Part shown: positions 1 through 7,241 of the stretch, piece after piece
Layout: every line of letters begins with the position of its first letter
How positions within the stretch are numbered: position 1 is the first letter of the stretch
Source: Planctomycetota bacterium
Lineage (GTDB): Bacteria > Planctomycetota > Phycisphaerae > WQYP01
NCBI GenBank assembly: GCA_021805985.1
Contig: JAJZDN010000036.1
Span: 1-39,751, forward strand
Length of the DNA: 39,751 bases
Direction: 5' to 3'
Notes under the pieces: model-generated
Databases searched by the model: none
Told to the model about the DNA's origin: nothing
Seen by the model: the letters and a program-made list of their open reading frames with translations, nothing else
Program-made: the position numbers and the translations under genes

Positions 1-183
1 GCCGTGAGCCGCATCTATCGCGGAATTTTCGGATGGAGGATAATCTGCAGGTGCGGGAAGCGCGCAATTTACGGCGCTCAATTCGGCATTCTCGATTTGG
101 GCAGTGCCCGACGGTTTGCAAACCGAGGATTTGCGGTAGAATGACCACACCATTATCAGGCGGATCGTGATCAGGAAAACCGC
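1..183. other. left edge, no gene assigned
   Basis: The + strand frame starting at base 1 is open to a TGA at 142-144 (47 codons) and could be the 3' end of a gene lying outside the window. A second + frame is also open over much of this stretch, and the conceptual peptides show no motif I recognise. I therefore do not call a gene here. Confidence 0.3.
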
Positions 184-311
184 ATGGTTGCACTGGGCGA
201 ACAATTTCACAGCGAGGCCGAGGTTACAGGGGACAGGGGGGACGAGAACGCAGGAGCTAGGAGTTAGGAGTTAGAATGCTTGGGAATCGCTGTCGCTGCT
301 AAATGCGAGAT
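184..311 (+). repeat. dispersed repeat family R1, copy a
   Basis: The stretch begins ATGGTTGCACTGGGCGAA, continues through a GAGGTTACAGGGGACAGG block and a GGAGTTAGGAGTTAGAATG block, and ends in CGCTGCTAAATGCGAGATGC. The same succession of blocks is found at 2745-2896, so this is a repeat unit of about 130-150 bp rather than a low-complexity run. No gene is visible in it. Partial copies lie at 331-423, at 4865-4933 (reverse strand) and at 7101-7160. Confidence 0.75.
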
Positions 312-330
312 GCGGGATGCCGGGTGCTAA

Positions 331-423
331 ACGAGGTTACGGGGGACAGGGGTGACAACAACGAGAACGAAGGAGTTGGGAGTTAGGAGTTAGAAGCGTT
401 TGGAAGCGCTGCGCGGCGTTGCT
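331..423 (+). repeat. dispersed repeat family R1, partial copy
   Basis: A second, adjacent copy of the R1 blocks: GAGGTTACGGGGGACAGG, then GACGAGAACG-like sequence, then GGAGTTGGGAGTTAGGAGTT, then TTGGAAGCGCTG. It lacks the leading ATGGTTGCA block of copy a. The following bases to about 686 contain no gene I can support; short open frames there overlap on both strands and look random. Confidence 0.65.
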
Positions 424-686
424 GCTCAATGAATAAAGTGGGGAGCCGGGGGTTAGAAGAGGTAACGCAGGCGTCCCGCCTGCCTGTCCCGCGTTTACGT
501 TGCGGGCCAGATGCCGGATGCAGAATGCGGGTACGGGCTAAAGGTTACGGCTTCCAGGCAGTGGACCGATCGTACGGGGGACCGGCCAATGGCCGAGGGG
601 AATACAGACGCCGTTCCCGTGTGTAGAAGGCTCGCCACTTGAGGCGTGAACTCTACATGCGGGGGCGCATTTTTCCGGGGAACGCT

Positions 687-1040
687 ATGCACCGATTGTC
701 ACTTCGAAGGGTTTGTCTCACACTCACCGCCTGCAATACTACGGCTATCGTCTTCGGTCAGGATTCTGGTTGGATCTGCAGGAGAATTGCCCCATCTTTA
801 TACGGCGAGTGGCCGGCACCGCTGGGCTTCCTGCCCTCGAATTCATGGGAAGTCGTCGCGGTGCTGGCGCTCTCCGCCCTATTTTGCGTAAGTGTTCTGG
901 TGTGCGTTCAGGTGCTGGCAATTGCACCGCACCGGCATAGCTGCAGATTGCCCGCCGCCGCGCGCGGACGTGTTTGGCTAAGTGTGGCGAACGTGATCGC
1001 CATGGTATTCATACTCGTTGGTCCACAGGTGACAAGATAG
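687..1040 (+). CDS. small integral membrane protein, unrecognised
   Basis: A predicted 117-residue protein with three hydrophobic segments, roughly residues 6-24, 51-77 and 95-113, separated by short charged loops rich in Arg and His. This suggests a small inner-membrane protein. The ATG at 687 is chosen because a GGGGAA sequence lies about seven bases upstream and the hydrophobic segment follows directly; the frame is open further upstream to a TTG at 639. The next gene starts nine bases after this stop and is also a small membrane protein, so the two are probably co-transcribed. I recognise no family. It could be a lineage-restricted orphan, or less likely a remnant of a larger gene. Confidence 0.5.
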   Translation: MHRLSLRRVCLTLTACNTTAIVFGQDSGWICRRIAPSLYGEWPAPLGFLPSNSWEVVAVLALSALFCVSVLVCVQVLAIAPHRHSCRLPAAARGRVWLSVANVIAMVFILVGPQVTR

Positions 1041-1049
1041 GGGGGTATC

Positions 1050-1439
1050 ATGGTTAAATCGCATCAAGGTATGAATGATCGGAATCGGCTCTGGCTGGGA
1101 TTATTAAGCCTCGCCGCAGCTATCGGATGGGGGATCGTGGCAGACCTGTTTTTTTTGTGGCGACAAATGATGTTCGGTTCTCCCTGGGCTCAGGACCGGT
1201 TTGTTATGAATCTGGGGATTTGCTTGCTATTGCTTGCCGGCGCAGGCGCAATGCCGTATTGGAGGCCAAGATTTTCGTTCTGGTGGACGAGGTGTTGTTG
1301 CGCCTTCGGTTTGGGCATGGTGTATGGGGCAGCGCTATCCGAACACGAGAGGGGTGCGTCTACCTTGCTCTACGTATTGTGCGGAGGCACTGCCGTGGTC
1401 TTCCTGGTGACCAGTCGGCAAGAAGGGCCGCACCGGTGA
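1050..1439 (+). CDS. small four-helix membrane protein, unrecognised
   Basis: A 129-residue protein with four hydrophobic stretches, near residues 15-35, 52-68, 75-95 and 107-121. An aromatic and Cys-rich patch (WWTRCCC) starts the third helix. A G-rich Shine-Dalgarno-like run lies just before the ATG at 1050; an alternative ATG at 1071 would remove seven residues. It follows the preceding membrane gene by nine bases. No catalytic motif is seen and I do not recognise the family. The C-terminus is short and basic. The topology resembles small immunity or accessory membrane proteins, but that is only a general likeness. Confidence 0.55.
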   Translation: MVKSHQGMNDRNRLWLGLLSLAAAIGWGIVADLFFLWRQMMFGSPWAQDRFVMNLGICLLLLAGAGAMPYWRPRFSFWWTRCCCAFGLGMVYGAALSEHERGASTLLYVLCGGTAVVFLVTSRQEGPHR

Positions 1440-1537
1440 CCGAAGGGGGCACAAAATTTTTCTGCCCCAAGCCGAAATGAGGAAACAGGTTTTTGGCATG
1501 GGGAAAGAATAGCACGGGAATAGGAGTCCGTTGGTGT

Positions 1538-1738
1538 CTACCAGCCTTGGGCATGGGTGGCGCGGGCTTTGAGGATATAATTATGGCAATTACTGATCCA
1601 CAACGCGTTCCGGGCATGAACTGAATGGGCGTCGGTGATCGGGGCGTATGCATTTTGGGTTAAACCATGGATGGGAAACTTTTTATTTTTAACTTCGCGG
1701 CCCTGTCGGCGGCTCTCGTCGCCAACGTATGTTCCCAT
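1538..1738 (-). CDS. candidate 66-aa protein with a strong ribosome binding site
   Basis: Read on the minus strand, AAGGAGG lies seven bases before an ATG at 1738, a near-ideal Shine-Dalgarno arrangement. The frame gives 66 residues: an N-terminal charged part with Lys-rich sequence near residues 15-20, and a C-terminal part rich in His, Asn and Ala, ending in TAG. There is no signal peptide or membrane segment. The frame also continues upstream, so the start is set by the binding site alone. I recognise no family. The surrounding sequence (1440-2040) holds no other convincing gene, and the reading could be fortuitous or part of a mobile repeat. Confidence 0.35.
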   Translation of the reverse strand: MGTYVGDESRRQGREVKNKKFPIHGLTQNAYAPITDAHSVHARNALWISNCHNYILKARATHAQGW

Positions 1739-2042
1739 ATACTTTCCTCCTTGCTTCGCGACCCCAACCCCCTGGCCCACCGTCAATCCTAATTTTTGGG
1801 TGTGACAGAGCGCTAGGGGCAATCCCATGCTGGAAATCTTCGATGGCGCCTCGCGTATGCTTGAATCGCAGCAGCTTATGCGGCAAAATGGTCGCACGCA
1901 GATGCTTTTTGATGGTAATTCGCGCATGTTCTGCGGGGCAACCACCGACTCGGACAGGCCCCTAGACTTTGACACCGTGGGCCGGCGGGGGAGCTTTGTA
2001 GGTGCGCAGCATTGGCCCAATCGCATAGTGCAGGAGCAGCAG

Positions 2043-2393
2043 GTGGCAGATAATGAATTGGCAACCAACCTCGGGGCACGGGTGAAGGTCTGCTGGGCGG
2101 CGTTCTTGGCATTCTGCGCATTCATTCCCTATTGCCTGTCGTGGTTTTCATTCGGCGGGATGTTTCCTATCGTCATATCCTGCAGCCATTGGTTGCTTCC
2201 TCCAGCGGTGGCAGCCTTGTCCGCATCGGCAGTGGCGAGTCGTACCGTCGATTTTTGGCGGATATCTCGCGCGGGTGGCGCGCGAGCTACGGTTGGAGCA
2301 TATTTATTAGCCGCCAGCCTCGCTGCGGTCGCATTGGGAGCATCCGGGCTGTGGTGTTGCATGGTGCTGGTCAGTCTCGCCTACGGCGGCTGA
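2043..2393 (+). CDS. small integral membrane protein, unrecognised
   Basis: A GTG at 2043 preceded by AGGAG six bases upstream is the best start; the same frame is open upstream to an ATG at 1827, but that upstream part is not protein-like and crosses a hairpin at 1798-1835. From the GTG the product is 116 residues with hydrophobic segments near 14-35, 40-62 and 83-111. No family is recognised. The next membrane gene begins 29 bases downstream with its own GGAG, so the two probably form an operon. They resemble the pair at 687-1439 in size and layout, without visible sequence identity. Confidence 0.5.
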   Translation: MADNELATNLGARVKVCWAAFLAFCAFIPYCLSWFSFGGMFPIVISCSHWLLPPAVAALSASAVASRTVDFWRISRAGGARATVGAYLLAASLAAVALGASGLWCCMVLVSLAYGG

Positions 2394-2422
2394 AAAGAAC
2401 GGTTCACACGGGAGTGCCGAAC

Positions 2423-2743
2423 ATGGAACGGAGTCGATGGTTCAAGCGTGGAGGCGCGCTGCTTCTGGCGATCATTGGATTAGCCGGCTCGCTGGTGCTG
2501 TTGATTGCGGGCGTACCCCCCGTGCACTTTCCGCTGCCCCTGATTCCGGAGCCTGCCGCAGTCTTGTCGTTGGGCTCGGCGCTCTGCGCAGCGGTCGACG
2601 TGCTGGCCTGTGCAGCCCCTCAACCGACGGCTATGGGCCGCCGCCTGGCGGGCTGGGCTGTTCTACAGTTGTCTGCGGTTTGCTTGGGCTGGTCGTTAGG
2701 CGCTGTGCTGGCTGGCGCCACCAAGCTAATGTACGGGATGTGA
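2423..2743 (+). CDS. small integral membrane protein, unrecognised
   Basis: A 106-residue protein starting at an ATG with GGAG eight bases upstream. A short basic N-terminus (ERSRWFKRGG) precedes a hydrophobic helix at about 11-29. A Pro-rich loop (VPPVHFPLPLIPEP) follows, then a second helix near 44-60 and a third near 74-98. The stop codon abuts repeat R1b, which starts two bases later, so the repeat may have replaced the original 3' flank. Unrecognised family; probably co-transcribed with the gene at 2043. Confidence 0.5.
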   Translation: MERSRWFKRGGALLLAIIGLAGSLVLLIAGVPPVHFPLPLIPEPAAVLSLGSALCAAVDVLACAAPQPTAMGRRLAGWAVLQLSAVCLGWSLGAVLAGATKLMYGM

Positions 2744-2744
2744 C

Positions 2745-2896
2745 ATGGTTGCATTGAGCGAGGAATTTCACCTCAACGGCACGACGCCGGCCGGCGGAGG
2801 TTGCAGGTTACGGGGGACAGGGGACAGGGGTGACGAGAACGCAGGAGTTAGGAGTTAGAATGCTTGGGAGGCGCTGGCGCTGCTAAATGCGAGATG
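2745..2896 (+). repeat. dispersed repeat family R1, copy b
   Basis: Begins ATGGTTGCATTGAGCGAG, two bases after the upstream stop codon, and carries in the same order as copy a the GGTTACGGGGGACAGGGG block, the GACGAGAACGCAGGAGTTAG block and the GCTGCTAAATGCGAGATGC end. Copies a and b agree almost base for base over the second half and differ by an insertion in the first half. From 2897 to 3101 I see no gene or clear signal. Confidence 0.75.
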
Positions 2897-3101
2897 CTGT
2901 GATGAGACGAGGCAGGCGGAACAACTAGCTGCGTCACCGTTTATGTTCAACATCCGCAAGCCGCCCGGACATGAAGGGGATAGATTTGCCCGTGCTCAGA
3001 AATAGCAGGGGTGGAGAGTAATTCGTCAATCAGACTGGTGCTTGTGGTTTGCCGAGCCGGCGGGCGTAGCCCGCGGGATGTAATGAAGGGCTTGTGGCGC
3101 A

Positions 3102-3719
3102 ATGGAAGAAACTCAGGATATTCTGCTGGCCGGAAAATGGGCGGCCACGGCGGTGATCATAATATCTACCGGTCTGCTGCTCGTGGGATTTGTCTGGGCG
3201 TGCGTCGAAAGCACCGGTTGGATTTTTCTGCTTTCAATCGCGGGGACATCACTCCTCTGGATCGTGCGTCCAGCCGTGCAATACAGGGTGTCGCTGTTGC
3301 GAGGTAGCGGGGCTAATCCCTGGCAGTTATGTTTTGACGTGTCAATCCTCGGCTTTCGCTTCATTCACGAGCAGCTAGGCTTTCAGAAGTTCCAAGTGCG
3401 CCATACTGCAGCTGAATGGCCCAGCGAGTGCGGAGTTAGAGTTTACGTCGTTGGGGCATCCGGCGAATGCCGGTGGGCGACGGGTTTTGCAGCGTCTGTT
3501 TTCTGCGGTCCGCAGAACATCGAGGAGGTGGACAGGCTCTGTGCAGCCGCATCGGGATTGGGGGTCGAGGTTTCAATGTCGAAACATACAGCCCGAGCGC
3601 TGGAAAGATTGCGGAGCCAGGGACATTGGTGGGTGGCTCCCTTCTTACTGTCGTTTTGGCGATGGTCGCGAATGAAACTGGCCGCAGTGAGGGGCGTGGT
3701 GCGCCGGCGTCGGCACTGA
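3102..3719 (+). CDS. membrane-anchored protein, unrecognised
   Basis: A 205-residue protein with two close hydrophobic helices, near residues 11-33 and 38-57, followed by a mainly soluble domain of about 140 residues and a very basic C-terminus (VRRRRH). The soluble part has several Cys and Trp residues but no recognised motif. The start at 3102 is the only ATG ahead of the first helix; its ribosome binding site is weak (AAGGG some 13 bases upstream). The next gene starts 53 bases downstream and also encodes a two-helix protein with a soluble tail, so the pair is probably one transcription unit. Function unknown. Confidence 0.55.
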   Translation: MEETQDILLAGKWAATAVIIISTGLLLVGFVWACVESTGWIFLLSIAGTSLLWIVRPAVQYRVSLLRGSGANPWQLCFDVSILGFRFIHEQLGFQKFQVRHTAAEWPSECGVRVYVVGASGECRWATGFAASVFCGPQNIEEVDRLCAAASGLGVEVSMSKHTARALERLRSQGHWWVAPFLLSFWRWSRMKLAAVRGVVRRRRH

Positions 3720-3772
3720 TTGGGGCGCCGGAAAAGGGGTTGGAGCTGCGTGTATCCTTGAGGAGTGCAGAT

Positions 3773-4438
3773 ATGGCCTTTGGTAATTCGCGATCATCCA
3801 CGATTCCGCCGTCGCCCCCTCTTTTCAGTCGGGACGTGCGAACGGGCCTTTTTCCAGTAGTCGTCGAGGAAATTGAAACGCTACGGATTGAGCCGCCGAC
3901 GACGCCTTCGTCGCTGGCAGGGTGGATGTCTGTAGTGTTCAGCGCCGTGATAATCGCATTTTTTATCCTTCTCGGATTGCGCCTTCGTGCCGTGGGTACG
4001 GGCAACTGGTGGATACCAATTGCCATTTCCCCGATGTGCGTCGTGGCGACGGTGGGTGCGTGGTACTGGCATGTCGGCTTAGAGAGAGCGGAGTCGGCGA
4101 TGGGACCCTGGCTGATCTTTTACAAAGAGCAACGACTCGTTAACTTACCCCGGCTGAAACGGACGGTGCCCCTGGCCGATTGCAGGCGACTGGAATTGGT
4201 TTCGGGCCGGTGGCTAAAAGGCGAAATACCGGGTCAATGGTTCAAATTAGAAAGCGAGTTCCCCGTCAACCGGGAAATTCATTTGATCGTTCACACTCCA
4301 GAAGGCGGTGAGGAGCGGCTCTTTGTCCTGTACTCCATGGTGCGCGGCAAGATCACGCTCGCGGCCAAAGCGGTAAGTCGCGCTACCGGCTTGGAAATTG
4401 TGGAAAAAGAACAAATGGCCCAGCGGGTAATGGAATAA
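3773..4438 (+). CDS. membrane-anchored protein with C-terminal soluble domain
   Basis: The ATG at 3773 has AGGAG seven bases upstream and gives 221 residues; the frame is open far upstream but overlaps the preceding gene there. A polar N-terminal tail of about 45 residues precedes two helices near 46-69 and 80-100. A soluble domain of about 120 residues follows, beginning with LVNLPRLKRTVPLADCRRLEL. Its alternating strand-like pattern recalls small membrane-associated PH-like domains, but this is an impression, not an assignment. It lies directly upstream of the tandem hairpin repeats. Confidence 0.55.
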   Translation: MAFGNSRSSTIPPSPPLFSRDVRTGLFPVVVEEIETLRIEPPTTPSSLAGWMSVVFSAVIIAFFILLGLRLRAVGTGNWWIPIAISPMCVVATVGAWYWHVGLERAESAMGPWLIFYKEQRLVNLPRLKRTVPLADCRRLELVSGRWLKGEIPGQWFKLESEFPVNREIHLIVHTPEGGEERLFVLYSMVRGKITLAAKAVSRATGLEIVEKEQMAQRVME

Positions 4439-4560
4439 CCCTCGCCGTAGCGATGCAGGGGGCCGACGGCACCTTTAACACAGGCCTGGGAGCGTTTGCG
4501 AGTCATCGCCGGGTCGCGACGGCGTGATTTTTGGCCTCTTGGGGCATCGTCGCGTCTCAT

Positions 4561-4816
4561 AGAGCACCGTGGTGATAACCCGGTGGTTGGTTCGTGGCAC
4601 TGGATCAACCACCGGATTAACATCCGGTGCTCGGCGGGCGGGTCGTGGTTAAAGAGCACCGTGGTGATAAACCCATAGTGGGTTGGCGGCACTGGATCAA
4701 CCACCGGATTACCATCCGGTGCTCGGCGTTCGCGTTGTGGTTAAAGAGCACCGTGGTGATAACCCGGTGGTTGGTTGGTGGCACTGGATCAACCACCGGA
4801 TTATCATCCGGTGCTC
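4561..4816 (+). repeat. three tandem 92-bp hairpin units
   Basis: Three units start at 4561, 4653 and 4745, exactly 92 bases apart. Each has a core of about 72 bases that begins AGAGCACCGTGGTGATAA and ends CATCCGGTGCTC, plus a spacer of 20 bases ending GTGGTTAA. Within each core the left arm (GAGCACCG...CCGGTGGTTGG) is nearly the reverse complement of the right arm (CAACCACCGG...CGGTGCTC), so each unit can fold into a stem of about 28-30 pairs with a loop of roughly 12 bases. In unit 2 the inner left arm is replaced by AACCCATAGTGGGTT, itself a small palindrome. A period of 92 is not divisible by three, so this is not a protein repeat. Confidence 0.85.
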
Positions 4817-4864
4817 TGAAGGCTCCAGCGGGGGTGTGACAGAGCACTGGTGGGTTTACCCACT

Positions 4865-4933
4865 GGCAAGCAAAATAGCAGCGCCAGCGCTTCCCAAGCA
4901 TTCTAACTCCTAACTCCCAACTTCTAACTCCTC
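4865..4933 (-). repeat. dispersed repeat family R1, reverse-strand copy
   Basis: The reverse complement carries the GGAGTTAG-type blocks followed by TGCTTGGGAAGCGCTGG and GCTGCTATTTTGCTTGCC. The last 30 bases (4865-4894) are the exact reverse complement of 7131-7160. The two copies therefore lie in inverted orientation on either side of the moxR and DUF58 genes. A TGTGACAGAGC sequence at 4835-4845 immediately precedes this copy. Confidence 0.75.
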
Positions 4934-5025
4934 GCCCCCCCCTGCATGATCTTTCACCGCAACGCGTTATGCACATTGGCGGGGATGTGGTATTTTTATG
5001 GGGTCTTTTGTTCTGGAGATTTTAC

Positions 5026-6105
5026 GTGAGTGCAGAATCTAATTCGACTGAAAGTTTGGAATTATCGTCGCAGGAGCTTCAGAGCGTGGAGAAGCTGCAG
5101 GACGGTTTTACAAAAATCCGGCGGGAATTGGCCAAAACCGTGGTCGGTCAGGACCAGGTCATTGAAGAACTTCTGATCGCCTTATTTTGCCGGGGGCATT
5201 GCCTGCTGGTCGGTGTGCCGGGGTTGGCCAAAACCCTGCTGGTGTCGACGTTATCAAAAACATTAAATCTAAGTTTTAGCCGCGTGCAGTTCACACCCGA
5301 TCTCATGCCCTCGGATATTACCGGCACGGAAGTTATTGAAGAAGACAAATCCACGGGCCAGCGGTCGTTGCGGTATGTGAAAGGCCCGATCTTTGCCAAT
5401 GCTGTTCTTGCCGATGAAATTAATCGTACGCCGCCCAAAACCCAGGCGGCGCTGCTGGAAGCCATGCAGGAACATCAGGTAACCGCGGGCGGCGTGCAGC
5501 GGCAATTGCCTGAACCGTTCTTTGTCATGGCTACGCAAAATCCCATTGAGCAGGAAGGCACCTATCCTCTGCCGGAAGCACAGTTGGACCGGTTCATGTT
5601 TAATGTGCTGGTAAGTTACCCCACCGAGCAGGAAGAATTTGATATTGTTCGCCTCACCACCGCTCCCCGCCATGTGCAGGTGGAACATGTCCTGACGGCT
5701 CAGGAAGTTCTGCAATTGCAGGAACTCGTGCGGAAAGTGCCCGTGCCGGATCATGTGGTTCGCTACGCCTTGCGTTTAACCAGGCAAACGCGGGTATCCC
5801 AGCCGGATGCTCCGAAATTTGTGAAAGATTATGTCGCATGGGGTGCCGGGCCGCGGGCCTCGCAATATCTGGTTCTGGCGGGCAAGGCGCGGGCGCTGTT
5901 GCAGGGGCGGTACCATGTCAGCACGGAGGATATCCGAGCGGTGGCATATCCCACCCTTCGCCATCGTGTGTTGACCAATTTTAATGCGGAAGCGGAAGGC
6001 ATTCATTCCGATGATATTATCCGCATGCTCATTGAACATACCGATCAGAATGATCAAAGCGCGAAAGTGACCGCAGGTATGCCCAAGGTGTTGCACACCG
6101 CGTAA
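5026..6105 (+). CDS. moxR: MoxR-family AAA+ ATPase
   Basis: MoxR proteins are AAA+ ATPases that act as chaperones for partners carrying von Willebrand (VWA) domains. Counting from the GTG at 5026, chosen for a GGAG seven bases upstream, the product has 359 residues. Walker A is GVPGLAKT (63-70), Walker B ends LADE (128-131), sensor 1 is ATQNP (169-173), and LDRF follows at 187-190; the helical lid domain fills the C-terminal third. The length is a little above the usual 320-350 because of a polar N-terminal extension. A DUF58 gene follows 58 bases later and three large membrane genes come next, the classical MoxR/VWA gene order. ATPase function is secure by family; the substrate is unknown. 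Confidence 0.95.
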   Translation: MSAESNSTESLELSSQELQSVEKLQDGFTKIRRELAKTVVGQDQVIEELLIALFCRGHCLLVGVPGLAKTLLVSTLSKTLNLSFSRVQFTPDLMPSDITGTEVIEEDKSTGQRSLRYVKGPIFANAVLADEINRTPPKTQAALLEAMQEHQVTAGGVQRQLPEPFFVMATQNPIEQEGTYPLPEAQLDRFMFNVLVSYPTEQEEFDIVRLTTAPRHVQVEHVLTAQEVLQLQELVRKVPVPDHVVRYALRLTRQTRVSQPDAPKFVKDYVAWGAGPRASQYLVLAGKARALLQGRYHVSTEDIRAVAYPTLRHRVLTNFNAEAEGIHSDDIIRMLIEHTDQNDQSAKVTAGMPKVLHTA

Positions 6106-6163
6106 AATGGCGGAACGTGTAAAATTGTTTTAAGTGGAAATCTAAGGGTTTAAAGCGTGTGCA

Positions 6164-7093
6164 TTGGTGACTGTGGAAACCTCGCAAAAGACGGATTATA
6201 AAAAATATCTTGATCCGCGCACGCTGGCCAAGATCGCCGCGCTGGATGTGCGGGCGCGATTAATTGTAGAAGGTTTTATCACCGGCATGCACCGCTCGCC
6301 GTATAAAGGCTTTTCCATTGAATTCGCCCAGCATCGCCCCTACACCAGCGGCGACGATATAAAATATGTGGATTGGAAAGTCTTTGGTCGCACCGATCGG
6401 CATTACATCAAACAATATGAGGAGGAGACCAATTTACAAGTCATGTTGGTGGTGGATGCCTCGCACTCCATGAATTACGCCGGTCAAAGCAATCCGCAGT
6501 GGCGGAAGTTTGATCACGCCATCAGCATTGCCGCCAGCATGGCGTATGTGGCCATTCATCAACAGGACGGTGCGGGCTTGGCCGTCTTCGACCAGAAAAT
6601 CCGCAAGCTTTTGCGCCCCAGCAACAGCCCGCGCCACTGGCGCACCATTATTGAGGAGCTTTCCAATTCCCCCGGCGCCCCTAAAACCGGCACCGGGCAG
6701 GTGCTGGAGGAAATTGCCGAGGAAATTCGCCATCGTAGTCTTTTTATTGTCATTGGAGATATGTTTGATGATGCGGCGGCCATCATCAAAGGAATCCGCC
6801 ACCTGCGGTATCGGCGGCATGATGTGATCATGATGCAGGTACTGGATCATGATGAATTAGAATTCCCTTTCCACAATACTACCATGTTCAAAGGCATGGA
6901 AGACCTGGCGGAGGTGGTGGTAGAGCCACAAGCATTGCGGGAAGCGTACCTGGAGGAGTTTCAGAAGCACACGGAAAAATTACGATCCGCGTGCCATAAA
7001 TTGCAGGTGGATTTTCTGCAAATTGATACCAGCGTGCCGCTGGATGTATCGTTGCCGGGATTTCTAGCCAATCGCGCAGCACGAATTCATTGA
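6164..7093 (+). CDS. DUF58 / VWA-like protein, MoxR partner
   Basis: A 309-residue DUF58 protein. The family signature RPYTSGDDIKYVDWK lies at residues 58-72. A VWA-like domain follows with an intact MIDAS motif, DASHS (98-102), which in this family coordinates a divalent metal. There is no membrane segment, so the protein is probably cytosolic and bound by the upstream MoxR ATPase. The start is uncertain among TTG 6164, GTG 6167 and GTG 6173; none has a strong ribosome binding site. A 148-base gap holding repeat R1d separates it from the next gene of the operon, an unusual break in this otherwise tightly spaced set. Confidence 0.92.
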   Translation: MVTVETSQKTDYKKYLDPRTLAKIAALDVRARLIVEGFITGMHRSPYKGFSIEFAQHRPYTSGDDIKYVDWKVFGRTDRHYIKQYEEETNLQVMLVVDASHSMNYAGQSNPQWRKFDHAISIAASMAYVAIHQQDGAGLAVFDQKIRKLLRPSNSPRHWRTIIEELSNSPGAPKTGTGQVLEEIAEEIRHRSLFIVIGDMFDDAAAIIKGIRHLRYRRHDVIMMQVLDHDELEFPFHNTTMFKGMEDLAEVVVEPQALREAYLEEFQKHTEKLRSACHKLQVDFLQIDTSVPLDVSLPGFLANRAARIH

Positions 7094-7100
7094 GTGAAAA

Positions 7101-7229
7101 GGAGTTAGAAGTTAGAAGTTAGAAGGTTTTGGAAGCGCTGGCGCTGCTATTTTGCTTGCCCTTAGCAGTGCCGCGGCCAGCGGGCTGGCCGGCTTACCTG
7201 TAACCCGTAACCTGTAACCTGTAACCTCG
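7101..7229 (+). repeat. R1 repeat copy d with GTAACCT array
   Basis: Located between the DUF58 and BatA-like genes. 7101-7160 carries GGAGTTAGAAGTTAGAAG, then TTGGAAGCGCTGG and the GCTGCTATTTTGCTTGCC end shared with 4865-4894. A perfect hairpin GGCCAG-CGGG-CTGGCC lies at 7175-7190. 7195-7229 is a short array of GTAACCT/GTAACCC heptamers, which on the other strand read as the GAGGTTACAGG block of copies a and b. The two halves of the repeat are thus in opposite relative orientation here. Confidence 0.75.
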
Positions 7230-7241
7230 TCCGGAGCCGTC

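Noticed and set aside
1827-2042. Upstream extension of the membrane gene at 2043
   Set aside because: The extension is not protein-like and crosses a hairpin repeat; a GTG with AGGAG at 2043 is the better start.
4561-4816. Possible CRISPR array
   Set aside because: The 20-base spacers are conserved, the units are too long and strongly self-complementary, and no cas gene is near.
4291-4976. Open frames on both strands across the tandem hairpins, with recurring peptides
   Set aside because: The recurring peptides come from the 92-base DNA repeat, whose period is not a multiple of three, so they change frame from unit to unit.
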